Below, in pieces: positions 1-5,646 of a stretch of 6,026 bases of DNA. The DNA is taken from the NCBI GenBank assembly GCA_020720185.1, contig DYPB01000117.1, forward strand, positions 1 to 6,026, read 5' to 3'. Every line of letters starts with the position of its first letter. Position 1 is the stretch's first letter. The notes below the pieces were generated by a model. That model was not told where the DNA came from and did not search any database. It saw only the letters and a list, made by a program, of their open reading frames with translations. The DNA comes from Flavobacterium psychrophilum (GTDB taxonomy: Bacteria > Bacteroidota > Bacteroidia > Flavobacteriales > Flavobacteriaceae). The position numbers were made by a program, and so were the translations under genes.

Positions 1-2
1 AT

Positions 3-22
3 AAAAAAAAGTTAAACTTTTT
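3..22 (-). terminator. Weak AT-rich intrinsic terminator overlapping the methyltransferase stop
   Basis: Read on the minus strand, a 6-bp stem (AAAAAG / CTTTTT) with a 5-base TTTAA loop begins in the stop codon of the methyltransferase gene and runs into a tract of T. It could end the thiol operon. Only one G-C pair is present and the surroundings are A/T-homopolymeric, so it may be chance. Confidence 0.35.
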
Positions 23-851
23 ATGATTTTTTTATTCGATATTTCTTGTCATACGAAATTATTTTTTGTAAAATTTCAAGGTCGATTTCTGTTTTACTAG
101 CAATTATTATTTCACTAAAATCTTTATTCATACTCACATTTTCAACACCATCAAGTTCTAAAAATTTCGTAGAAACCGTATTCATACAACCGTTGCAAGT
201 TATACCTTCAAAATGATATAAGGTTACAATATTTGAATCATTTTTTTTAAATTCGATAAATAATTCGGTATTATTTCTGGTTACAAAAGAATTTTTTGCT
301 GTTTCAAATTCAATAAATTCAAAAGATTCTTGAAATAAAGATTTGTATTCTGTCAGATTCCCTCCAAATGGTGGCGAAACATCAAAACCTCTATTAAAAA
401 GTAACCCTACAAGTTTTCCGTTATTGGTTAATAATTGGTGCATTTTCCAAACATATTTTTGTCGCATTGTTGGTGGTATTGCACAGAAAAAGGTTTGTTC
501 AATAATATAATCATAGGTTCCTTGATGCTCAAAAAAATCACCTAAAATAACGCTAACATTTTGATTTTCAATAAATTTAAAATTTAAATTTTCAACCAAT
601 GTTGGTGCAATATCAATAACCGTAATGTTTGTAAAACCTTTTTCTAATAAATATTCGGCTTCGTAAGTATTGCCGCAACCAGGAATGAGAATTTTGGCAT
701 TTTTAGTTTCAATTGTATCAATATAAGAAGCAATTGGTGGCGATACTTGACCCAAATCCCAACCAGTGGCATTGGCAAGATATTGGTTTTCCCAATAGGT
801 TTGATCAAGGGGCAAATCGCAGCCAACAACGCAACATTTTTCGTTATTCAT
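21..851 (-). CDS. TPMT-family SAM-dependent methyltransferase fused to a C-terminal HMA domain
   Basis: A 276-residue cytoplasmic protein with no signal peptide or membrane segment. Residues about 15-203 form a thiopurine-S-methyltransferase-type Rossmann methyltransferase. Visible marks are YWENQY and TGWDLG (19-34), SAM motif I with LIPGCGN (55-61), VIDIA (78-82), GDFFE (104-108), IIEQTFFCAIPP (116-127) and PPFGG (160-164). Bacteroidota proteins of this type usually stop near residue 195-205. This one continues into a heavy-metal-associated βαββαβ domain (about 208-272) with GITCNGC at 216-222, so Cys219 and Cys222 are the expected metal ligands. The N-terminus adds Cys6, Cys7 and Cys11. 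TPMT relatives methylate thiols and, in some bacteria, selenium or tellurium compounds. A metal(loid) or chalcogen substrate here is inference. The ATG overlaps the end of the DUF202 gene by 8 bases, which suggests translational coupling. It is the last gene of the operon. Confidence 0.9.
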   Translation of the reverse strand: MNNEKCCVVGCDLPLDQTYWENQYLANATGWDLGQVSPPIASYIDTIETKNAKILIPGCGNTYEAEYLLEKGFTNITVIDIAPTLVENLNFKFIENQNVSVILGDFFEHQGTYDYIIEQTFFCAIPPTMRQKYVWKMHQLLTNNGKLVGLLFNRGFDVSPPFGGNLTEYKSLFQESFEFIEFETAKNSFVTRNNTELFIEFKKNDSNIVTLYHFEGITCNGCMNTVSTKFLELDGVENVSMNKDFSEIIIASKTEIDLEILQKIISYDKKYRIKKS

Positions 852-1149
852 AATAGTCTAATTGATAGTTTCCTATGTGTTTTTGGTTTTCTAAAATAGA
901 TTTTTTGTGTTTGAAATAATTGATTATTCCGAGTACAAATATAAGGATTGCTATACAAAAAAAAAATATTTCGAAATAAATACTGTTTTCAATTTTCAAT
1001 AAGTTTTGAATGCTTAAACCTGCAACTAAAAAATACATTGAGGTTCGTAAAAAAGCTAAAAAAGTAGATTGATTTGCCAAAATTGTGCGTTGCAAAGCCA
1101 ATCGTTCTCTTAAAATTAAATCTTTGTTGATGGTTTTTTGTAAATTCAT
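844..1149 (-). CDS. DUF202 (YidH-like) small inner-membrane protein
   Basis: A 101-residue protein with the DUF202 signature RTILANQSTFLAFLRT at 21-36. Two membrane segments follow, about 37-52 and 57-78, and then a charged cytoplasmic tail. The length fits the family, whose biochemical function is not established. Its start codon directly abuts the TAA of the DUF6132 gene with no gap, and its own end overlaps the methyltransferase start by 8 bases, so it is certainly transcribed with them. The single cysteine (Cys65) sits inside the second membrane segment, so it is not an obvious redox protein. Family assignment is firm; any role in thiol or metal handling comes only from its neighbours. 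Confidence 0.88.
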   Translation of the reverse strand: MNLQKTINKDLILRERLALQRTILANQSTFLAFLRTSMYFLVAGLSIQNLLKIENSIYFEIFFFCIAILIFVLGIINYFKHKKSILENQKHIGNYQLDYYE

Positions 1150-1344
1150 TTATTTTTTTTGCGAAGTTACAAACATATTGAACAATAATCCGCCCATAAA
1201 TGCTCCGTATAATGTAGCGTTTAGTGGTTTTGAGGTTATCATACAAGTTCCTGAACTACAACCTACAAGATAATAATAGTAGTAACCTGCAACAGCTCCA
1301 ACAAGAACTCCAATTGTTGTAATGATGACTACTTTTTTTGTCAT
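1150..1344 (-). CDS. DUF6132-type small membrane protein with a CX4C pair
   Basis: A 64-residue protein starting at MTKK. An ATG six codons further upstream (1362) is in frame, but it would overlap the thioredoxin gene by 17 bases. The chosen ATG lies one base after the thioredoxin TAA, matching the tight packing of this operon. Residues about 5-27 are a hydrophobic helix ending in five tyrosines. Next comes GCSSGTCMITSKP (28-40), with Cys29 and Cys34, and then a second, weaker hydrophobic stretch (about 45-58, YGAFMGGLLF). The Cys-x4-Cys core and YGAxMG motif are typical of DUF6132 proteins in Bacteroidota, which often lie near rhodanese and thioredoxin genes. The function is unknown. The cysteine pair next to a thioredoxin gene suggests a redox-active or metal-binding membrane partner (inference). 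Confidence 0.82.
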   Translation of the reverse strand: MTKKVVIITTIGVLVGAVAGYYYYYLVGCSSGTCMITSKPLNATLYGAFMGGLLFNMFVTSQKK

Positions 1345-1345
1345 T

Positions 1346-1645
1346 TTAATTGATTTTATCAAGAATTATTTTGATAATCTCTTCTTTGTTCAAAACGCCT
1401 GATTGTCGCCACAATTGTTTACCTTCTTGATAAAGCATCATTGTTGGAACGCCACGAACTTGGTATTTTGCAGCTAATTCTTGATTTTTATCCACATCAA
1501 TTTTGAGGATTATGATTCGTTCTCCCAAATTGTCTTTTACTTGGTTGAGAACAGGCAACAACATTTGGCACGGACCGCACCAAGTGGCAAAAAAGTCAAT
1601 TAAGACTGGTTTTTCTGAGTTGATAATCGAATTAAAATTTGACAT
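1346..1645 (-). CDS. trxA: Thioredoxin
   Basis: A 99-residue cytoplasmic thioredoxin. The active site WCGPC is at 22-26 (Cys23 and Cys26), and the conserved cis-proline is Pro67 in RGVPT. The buried Asp of the fold is Asp17 in LIDFF. It lacks the first ~8 residues of the E. coli protein, which is normal for short Bacteroidota thioredoxins, and has no signal peptide. It reduces disulfides, persulfides or oxidised enzyme cysteines with electrons from thioredoxin reductase, which is not in this window. The stop codon is one base from the start of the DUF6132 gene. The upstream neighbour is a possible gene remnant ending five bases before the ATG. Given the context it may act as a dedicated reductant for the rhodanese or the cysteine-bearing membrane proteins rather than the housekeeping thioredoxin (inference). 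Confidence 0.95.
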   Translation of the reverse strand: MSNFNSIINSEKPVLIDFFATWCGPCQMLLPVLNQVKDNLGERIIILKIDVDKNQELAAKYQVRGVPTMMLYQEGKQLWRQSGVLNKEEIIKIILDKIN

Positions 1646-1650
1646 TTTAT

Positions 1651-1743
1651 TTATTTTTTAGATGTTGGGATGTTGCAACTATTGTTTCCGCAAACAGCGT
1701 TGAACAATGCCATTGCTGCAAAAATAACCACAGGAATTATTAA
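1651..1743 (-). pseudogene. Possible 5'-less remnant of a small CX4C protein
   Basis: An open frame without an ATG at its head reads as a hydrophobic stretch (IIPVVIFAAMALF) followed by CGNNSCNIPTSK and a stop. The stop lies five bases before the thioredoxin ATG. The only in-frame ATG (1713) gives 20 residues, and a GTG at 1731 would give 26. By hand count the region 1661-1740 is about 40% GC, while 1741-1846 is about 23%, so the former looks like coding DNA cut off abruptly. The layout (membrane-like helix, then Cys-x4-Cys-x-I and TSK) echoes the DUF6132 protein downstream. It could be a decayed gene, a frameshifted gene, or a real tiny protein using a non-ATG start. I do not recognise a family. 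Confidence 0.35.
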
Positions 1744-1846
1744 TCAATAATTTTGAACTTAAAAAGCTTGTATAATTATATGAATTCCCAAAATCAACCA
1801 AACGAATCTTATAATGTTCCAATTTGATAATAGGGAATGTAGTATT
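1744..1846. other. AT-rich intergenic gap inside the thiol operon
   Basis: The stretch between the DinB-fold gene and the CX4C remnant holds no ORF of useful size on either strand, no clear hairpin followed by T, and no minus-strand TAnnTTTG element. It is the only loose junction in an otherwise tight operon, so it may mark a deletion, or a separate promoter for the thioredoxin group that I cannot recognise. Confidence 0.5.
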
Positions 1847-2302
1847 TTATATAAATTTTTTAATATTCAGCATAAAACCCAAATGTATTCCTTCATGATA
1901 ATTATTAAATTTTGCAGCTTCCTCAAAATTATCTAAATGAAACCCAATATGAGTAGCATAAGGTGTGAAATTTTGAAATTTTCCGTTGGCAAAATCTTCT
2001 TTTGTTTGTTCGATATGACTGATTAGTAGTTTTTTAATTTCATCAACTTCTTCTTGAGTTGCTGGTTGTGTTGGTGCTGTTCCATATTTGTATTTATGGT
2101 GCATTTCTTTGGAAACATTTACGGGCAAACCACTTAATCTATAAAGTAATCCTTGTTGAGTTACAATAATGTGACCTACATTCCAAATTAAATTATTTGA
2201 AAAACCTTCGGGAATTTTATTAAGTTGTTCGAGCGAGTACTTTTCAAGAAGTTCTAAATGTAATTTTCTATTGGTTTCCCAAATTTTGAATGTTAATTGC
2301 AT
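1847..2302 (-). CDS. DinB-superfamily (DinB_2-like) four-helix-bundle protein
   Basis: A 151-residue soluble protein of the DinB/YfiT-like fold. The three-histidine metal site is recognisable as His44 (WNVGHI, end of helix 2) and His136 plus His140 (YHEGIHLGF, last helix), and the length is normal for the family. Members are metal-dependent; characterised ones include mycothiol- and bacillithiol-dependent S-transferases and isomerases, but most are uncharacterised. It starts 15 bases after the rhodanese stop, so the two are almost certainly co-transcribed. Its position between a rhodanese and a thioredoxin makes a thiol-transferase role attractive, but this is inference. The start ATG opens with MQLTFKIWETNRKLH, as is usual for Bacteroidota members. 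Confidence 0.82.
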   Translation of the reverse strand: MQLTFKIWETNRKLHLELLEKYSLEQLNKIPEGFSNNLIWNVGHIIVTQQGLLYRLSGLPVNVSKEMHHKYKYGTAPTQPATQEEVDEIKKLLISHIEQTKEDFANGKFQNFTPYATHIGFHLDNFEEAAKFNNYHEGIHLGFMLNIKKFI

Positions 2303-2317
2303 ATTTTTATAAATGTT

Positions 2318-2635
2318 TTAATTTAAAAGACCGCTAACTTTGTTCCAAGTTCCGCCGTTGGTAACATTTTTGAAACCATTATTTTCTAAAATCGATTTGG
2401 CTTGACTGCTTCGCATTCCGCTTCTACAGAAAACAACTATGTCTTTTTTGCCTTTAAATTTTGTTAAATGATTTCTAATTTGATCAACAGGAATATTGAC
2501 GGATCCTTTTACATGACCGCTAGCAAACTCACCTGCCGAACGCACATCAACAAGCATTGTGTTTTTGTCGTTTATTAATGTTTTTAATGCTTCGTTTGAA
2601 GCGCCACCTCCGAATAGATTACTGAAAAATCCCAT
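2318..2635 (-). CDS. Single-domain rhodanese-like sulfurtransferase
   Basis: A 105-residue single rhodanese domain. Conserved marks are LVDVRSAGEFASGHVKGSVN (28-47) and the six-residue active loop CRSGMR at 70-75, with Cys70 as the persulfide-carrying nucleophile. The loop length and its arginines fit sulfur rather than phosphate (Cdc25-type) chemistry. The N-terminal MGFFSNLFGGG segment is short and glycine-rich, and there is no cleavable signal, so the protein is probably cytoplasmic. It moves sulfane sulfur between thiols, cyanide or protein acceptors. It is the first gene of the operon; upstream lie a TATCTTTG promoter element and a Crp/Fnr-like dyad, described separately. Thioredoxin, encoded two genes on, is a known class of persulfide acceptor or reductant. 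Confidence 0.93.
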   Translation of the reverse strand: MGFFSNLFGGGASNEALKTLINDKNTMLVDVRSAGEFASGHVKGSVNIPVDQIRNHLTKFKGKKDIVVFCRSGMRSSQAKSILENNGFKNVTNGGTWNKVSGLLN

Positions 2636-2665
2636 ATTAATATTAATTTTATATGTTTATGACTA

Positions 2666-2673
2666 CAAAGATA
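2666..2673 (-). promoter_or_regulatory. Bacteroidota-type -7 promoter element for the rhodanese operon
   Basis: The minus strand reads TATCTTTG, a perfect match to the TAnnTTTG -7 consensus of Bacteroidota promoters. Transcription would begin about 6-8 bases downstream (near 2659), giving a leader of about 24 bases to the rhodanese ATG at 2635. No TTG at the usual -33 distance is evident, which is consistent with an activator-dependent promoter. Confidence 0.5.
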
Positions 2674-2692
2674 TGGTATGAATTTTTATCGT

Positions 2693-2712
2693 TTTGTAAC
2701 TTTTATTACAAA
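2693..2712. promoter_or_regulatory. Candidate Crp/Fnr-family operator (7-6-7 dyad)
   Basis: TTTGTAA and TTACAAA form a perfect inverted repeat separated by six bases. The inner TGTAA-N6-TTACA has the geometry of Crp-like sites (TGTGA-N6-TCACA in E. coli). The centre at about 2702.5 is roughly 43 bases upstream of the start site predicted from the TATCTTTG element, close to the -41.5 of class II activators. The region is AT-rich and no regulator is encoded in the window, so this is a prediction. Confidence 0.42.
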
Positions 2713-2800
2713 CTGTAATTCAGTTGAATACTCCAACGATAATTAACCTTTATTCTTTTTGGCAAAGTTACAAAAAACAATTCAGAATATTATACTACAA

Positions 2801-3736
2801 CTATTTTTGGGTTATAAGATTAATAATTTTATTGACAATAACTTGTGCTAATTTTTGATGACTTTCAACTGTCCAGCCAGCAATATGTGGGGTTAATATT
2901 ACATTATTGGCTTGTTTCAGATATTCTAATGCTGGTAAGTTATTTGTTATTTTTTCAAAAGAAGTGCTTTCATATTCTAAAACATCCAATCCTGCACCTA
3001 AAATTTTACCTGATTGTAAGGCTGCTATCAAATCGTTTGTAACAACATTTTTGCCTCGAGCGGTATTTATAAGCCAAAACGGATGCGTAAATTTATCTAT
3101 AAATACTTTGTTTACAAGATTATTTGTTTGTGGTGTGTATGGAATATGCAAACTCAAAACGGTTGCTTTTTGCTGTATTTCGGATAACGAAACTTGCTTG
3201 GCATTTTCGTCAGAAATATTTTCTATAATATCATAAAACAATACCTCACAATCAAATCCTTTTAGTTTTTTGGCAAACGCTTTTCCCATATTTCCATATC
3301 CAATAATCCCGATGGTTTTACCCTCAAGTTCAATTCCACGATTAGACTCTCGATGCCATTGGTTTAAATTTATCTCATTATTGGCAATATTTATTTTATT
3401 AAAAAGAGATAATAACAAACCCAAAGAATGTTCGCCAACTGCAGTTGCATTACCTTCTGGAGCAGCAATTAATTGTATGTTTTTTAACATAGCATACTCA
3501 CAATCAATGCTTTCTAAACCTGCACCAACCCGTGCAATAAATTTTAGGTTACAGGCTTTGTCAATAAACTGTTTGTCAATTTTAAATCGACTTCGAATTA
3601 CAATTCCCTCGTAATTTTGAATTTTATCTTCAATTTCTGATTTTGAGGAGCTGTAATCCTCGTCGTTTGTAAAACCAAAATCTTGTAATTGTTGCAATAA
3701 TATTGGATGATTGGAATCAAGATGAAGTATTTTCAT
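2801..3736 (-). CDS. NAD-dependent D-2-hydroxyacid dehydrogenase (phosphoglycerate dehydrogenase-like)
   Basis: A 311-residue cytoplasmic oxidoreductase of the D-isomer-specific 2-hydroxyacid dehydrogenase family. The Rossmann motif GYGNMG is at 146-151, with Asp169 ending the second strand (NAD rather than NADP preference). The catalytic set is Arg227 (NTARG), Glu256 (after DVLEY) and His284 (TPHIAGWT). The substrate-binding loop RVGAG (69-73) and EHSLGLLL (102-109) are also present. There is no C-terminal ACT domain, so it is a short form without the serine-feedback module of E. coli SerA. It may be a 3-phosphoglycerate dehydrogenase, but no serC is adjacent, so other 2-hydroxyacids (glyoxylate, hydroxypyruvate) are possible. 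It follows the symporter gene by 45 bases with no visible terminator, which suggests co-transcription and perhaps a shared substrate pathway. Confidence 0.87.
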   Translation of the reverse strand: MKILHLDSNHPILLQQLQDFGFTNDEDYSSSKSEIEDKIQNYEGIVIRSRFKIDKQFIDKACNLKFIARVGAGLESIDCEYAMLKNIQLIAAPEGNATAVGEHSLGLLLSLFNKINIANNEINLNQWHRESNRGIELEGKTIGIIGYGNMGKAFAKKLKGFDCEVLFYDIIENISDENAKQVSLSEIQQKATVLSLHIPYTPQTNNLVNKVFIDKFTHPFWLINTARGKNVVTNDLIAALQSGKILGAGLDVLEYESTSFEKITNNLPALEYLKQANNVILTPHIAGWTVESHQKLAQVIVNKIINLITQK

Positions 3737-3781
3737 AATTTATACATTTATAAAACAATAATTTTTGAATGAAATTTATAA

Positions 3782-5512
3782 TTATTTGGGACTAAAAAGA
3801 GATTTTGGTTTTTTAAACTGTAAAATTTGGAGTATTGAGGCAATTATGATGGTTAGAAAGGCTCCGATGAAATTGAGCCAGAGGTAGCTTAATTTTTCTT
3901 GACCAACTGGGTAACTATAAATAGTATAATAATAAATAAAAAAAATGCTCACTTGGCTTATTATGGCAGCATAGAAAACGGGATTGGATTGGATTTTTTT
4001 TAGGTATATTCCAACTAAAAAAACCCCTAAAACTGTTCCGTAAAATATAGAACCTATGAGATTTACGAGCTGTATAAGATTTTCAAAAAGGTTACAGAAA
4101 GAGGCGAAAAGGATTGCTACTAAACCCCAAATTAAAATAAATAATTTGGTTGCGTTTACAAAATGTTTATCGCTTTTTTTACTTTTTAGGTTGCGTTTAT
4201 AAATATCAATTGTGGTTGTGGCTGCCAGTGCATTAATACCCGATGCGGTTCCAGACATTGCCGCCGAGAATATTACAGCAAGTAAAAGTCCGAGTATTCC
4301 GTTAGGTAAATGATGAACGATGAAGTTTAGAAACACATAATCTTTGTCGTTTGTTTCTGCTTTTGGGTCTGCTTTTGTTATTAATTCTTTGGCTTGTTCT
4401 CTTAAATCTTTTTCCTTGCCAGATAATGAGATAAGTTTTTTTCTTAATATTGGGTTGTCATATCCTTGGTTTAAATGATCAATGTAGAGCAAATTATATT
4501 CTTTTTTTTCTTCGTTAAGGAGTGCTAGCTTTGTTTCTAATTTGTTATAATCAGGTTTGTATTTTGAATTTTCGACAATTATTTTATTGTTTGGATTGAA
4601 ATTTAATGGTACGGGGTTAAATTGATAAAAGACAAAAACCAAAACACCTGTTAGGAGTATAAAAAACTGCATCGGCACTTTTAAAAACCCGTTCATTAAC
4701 AGTCCTTTTTGGCTATCTTCTATTGATTTTCCTGTTAAATATCTACCAACCTGCGATTGATCAGTACCAAAATAAGAGAGCATAAGAAAAAAACCACCTG
4801 CAATTCCTGTCCAAAAAGTATATCTGGTTTCAGGGTCGAAAGAAAAATCGAGAATATTCATTTTGTCGTTCGCACCTGCTATTTGCAAAGCATTTGCTAA
4901 CGACATATCATTGGGCAAATAGTGTAATAGTAGGTAAAATGTAATTCCCATTCCTCCTATAATTACAAATATTTGTTGTGTTTGCGTAACATTTAAGGCT
5001 TTTGTTCCGCCCACAAAAGTGTAAATTATTACTAAAAAACCAATAACAATATTGAGCATCGTAATATCCCAACCAAGCAATGTAGATAGAATAATTGAGG
5101 GAGCATAAATAGTCAGACCAGTTCCAAGCCCTCGTGGAAGTAGAAATAAAATTGCTGCCAACGAACGAATTTTTAGGTCAAATCGTTTTTCAAGAAATTC
5201 ATAAGCGGTAAAAACTTTTAGCTTTTTATATATTGGAATAAACGAAATTGCAATTACAACCATTGCAATGGGCAATCCGAAATAAAACTGCACAAATCCC
5301 ATCCCGTCGTGATAGGCCTGACCTGGTGTTGATAAAAAAGTAATAGCACTGGCTTGAGTTGCCATTACTGATAAACCAACTATTTTCCAAGACGATTCCT
5401 TGTTGGCTAAAATATAGTGGGTTACATTTTTACTTCCTTGTGTTTTCCAAGCTCCATAGAACACTATAAATAAGAGTGTTACAATTAATATTATCCAATC
5501 TATTTGTTGCAT
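3782..5512 (-). CDS. Sodium:solute symporter (SSS family) with an extra extramembrane insert
   Basis: A 576-residue inner-membrane transporter of the LeuT-fold SSS family with about 13 helices. The first is at 5-22; helix 2 carries SVMATQASAITFLSTPG (48-64). The family signature is visible as GTDQSQVGRYL (249-259) and LPNGILGLLLAVIFSAAMSG (402-421) leading to TTTIDIYKR (432-440). Between helices ending near 298 and starting near 392 lies a roughly 90-residue hydrophilic insert (about 300-390) rich in Lys and Glu with heptad-like leucines, probably a helical hairpin. By SSS topology this loop faces the periplasm. The second residue of the usual Ser-Ser/Thr pair of the Na2 site appears to be Gly421. 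The substrate is unknown; family members carry sugars, amino acids, organic acids or other small solutes. The ATG is one base after the stop of a 34-residue membrane protein, which suggests coupled translation. Confidence 0.93.
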   Translation of the reverse strand: MQQIDWIILIVTLLFIVFYGAWKTQGSKNVTHYILANKESSWKIVGLSVMATQASAITFLSTPGQAYHDGMGFVQFYFGLPIAMVVIAISFIPIYKKLKVFTAYEFLEKRFDLKIRSLAAILFLLPRGLGTGLTIYAPSIILSTLLGWDITMLNIVIGFLVIIYTFVGGTKALNVTQTQQIFVIIGGMGITFYLLLHYLPNDMSLANALQIAGANDKMNILDFSFDPETRYTFWTGIAGGFFLMLSYFGTDQSQVGRYLTGKSIEDSQKGLLMNGFLKVPMQFFILLTGVLVFVFYQFNPVPLNFNPNNKIIVENSKYKPDYNKLETKLALLNEEKKEYNLLYIDHLNQGYDNPILRKKLISLSGKEKDLREQAKELITKADPKAETNDKDYVFLNFIVHHLPNGILGLLLAVIFSAAMSGTASGINALAATTTIDIYKRNLKSKKSDKHFVNATKLFILIWGLVAILFASFCNLFENLIQLVNLIGSIFYGTVLGVFLVGIYLKKIQSNPVFYAAIISQVSIFFIYYYTIYSYPVGQEKLSYLWLNFIGAFLTIIIASILQILQFKKPKSLFSPK

Positions 5513-5513
5513 T

Positions 5514-5618
5514 TTAGGCGTATAATTGTATGATTAGATAGAAAATTAAAATGTAAATAGCATTTAGAATTAATAACCAAGAATAGTTTTTTTTCCAATA
5601 TGTTTTTTCTTCTTTCAT
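5514..5618 (-). CDS. 34-residue single-span membrane protein coupled to the symporter
   Basis: An ATG-initiated 34-codon frame. It begins with a charged, aromatic N-terminus (MKEEKTYWKKNYSW) and continues as one uninterrupted hydrophobic helix of about 20 residues (15-34) containing LILNAIYILIFYLIIQLY. The positive residues (Lys2, 5, 9 and 10) predict the N-terminus inside. Its TAA is separated from the symporter ATG by one base, the same geometry seen between real genes elsewhere in the window. Small accessory membrane proteins directly upstream of SSS transporters are known in several lineages (for example YjcH/DUF485 with ActP, DUF4212 proteins). This one is much shorter and unlike those. 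A role as an assembly or regulatory subunit of the symporter is inference. No alternative ATG exists upstream in frame. Confidence 0.75.
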   Translation of the reverse strand: MKEEKTYWKKNYSWLLILNAIYILIFYLIIQLYA

Positions 5619-5622
5619 AGTT

Positions 5623-5630
5623 CAAATGTA
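5623..5630 (-). promoter_or_regulatory. Possible -7 element giving a near-leaderless symporter-operon transcript
   Basis: The minus strand reads TACATTTG, matching TAnnTTTG, five bases before the ATG of the 34-residue protein. Transcription would then start at or next to the ATG. No TTG at the -33 distance is visible and the motif is short in AT-rich DNA, so the call is weak. Confidence 0.25.
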
Positions 5631-5646
5631 ATAAAATAGTTAGTAT

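Noticed and set aside
1150..1362. Longer start for the DUF6132 protein (ATG at 1362)
   Set aside because: It adds six residues but overlaps thioredoxin by 17 bases, whereas the ATG at 1344 follows the thioredoxin stop by one base as at other junctions.
2636..2647. 12-bp palindrome ATTAATATTAAT just before the rhodanese ATG
   Set aside because: It consists only of A and T in AT-rich leader DNA and has no supporting second copy; chance is the simplest explanation.
2722..2737. Small hairpin GTTG-N7-CAAC downstream of the dehydrogenase gene
   Set aside because: A four-base stem without a following T-run is not a credible terminator.
2763..2770. A second TAnnTTTG match (TAACTTTG, minus strand) upstream of the rhodanese gene
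   Set aside because: It would give a leader of about 120 bases, has no TTG at the right distance, and is less well placed than TATCTTTG at 2666-2673.
2845..3614. Plus-strand open frames opposite the hydroxyacid dehydrogenase
   Set aside because: They lie antisense to a gene with an intact catalytic set and have no recognisable domains; they are shadows of the coding frame.
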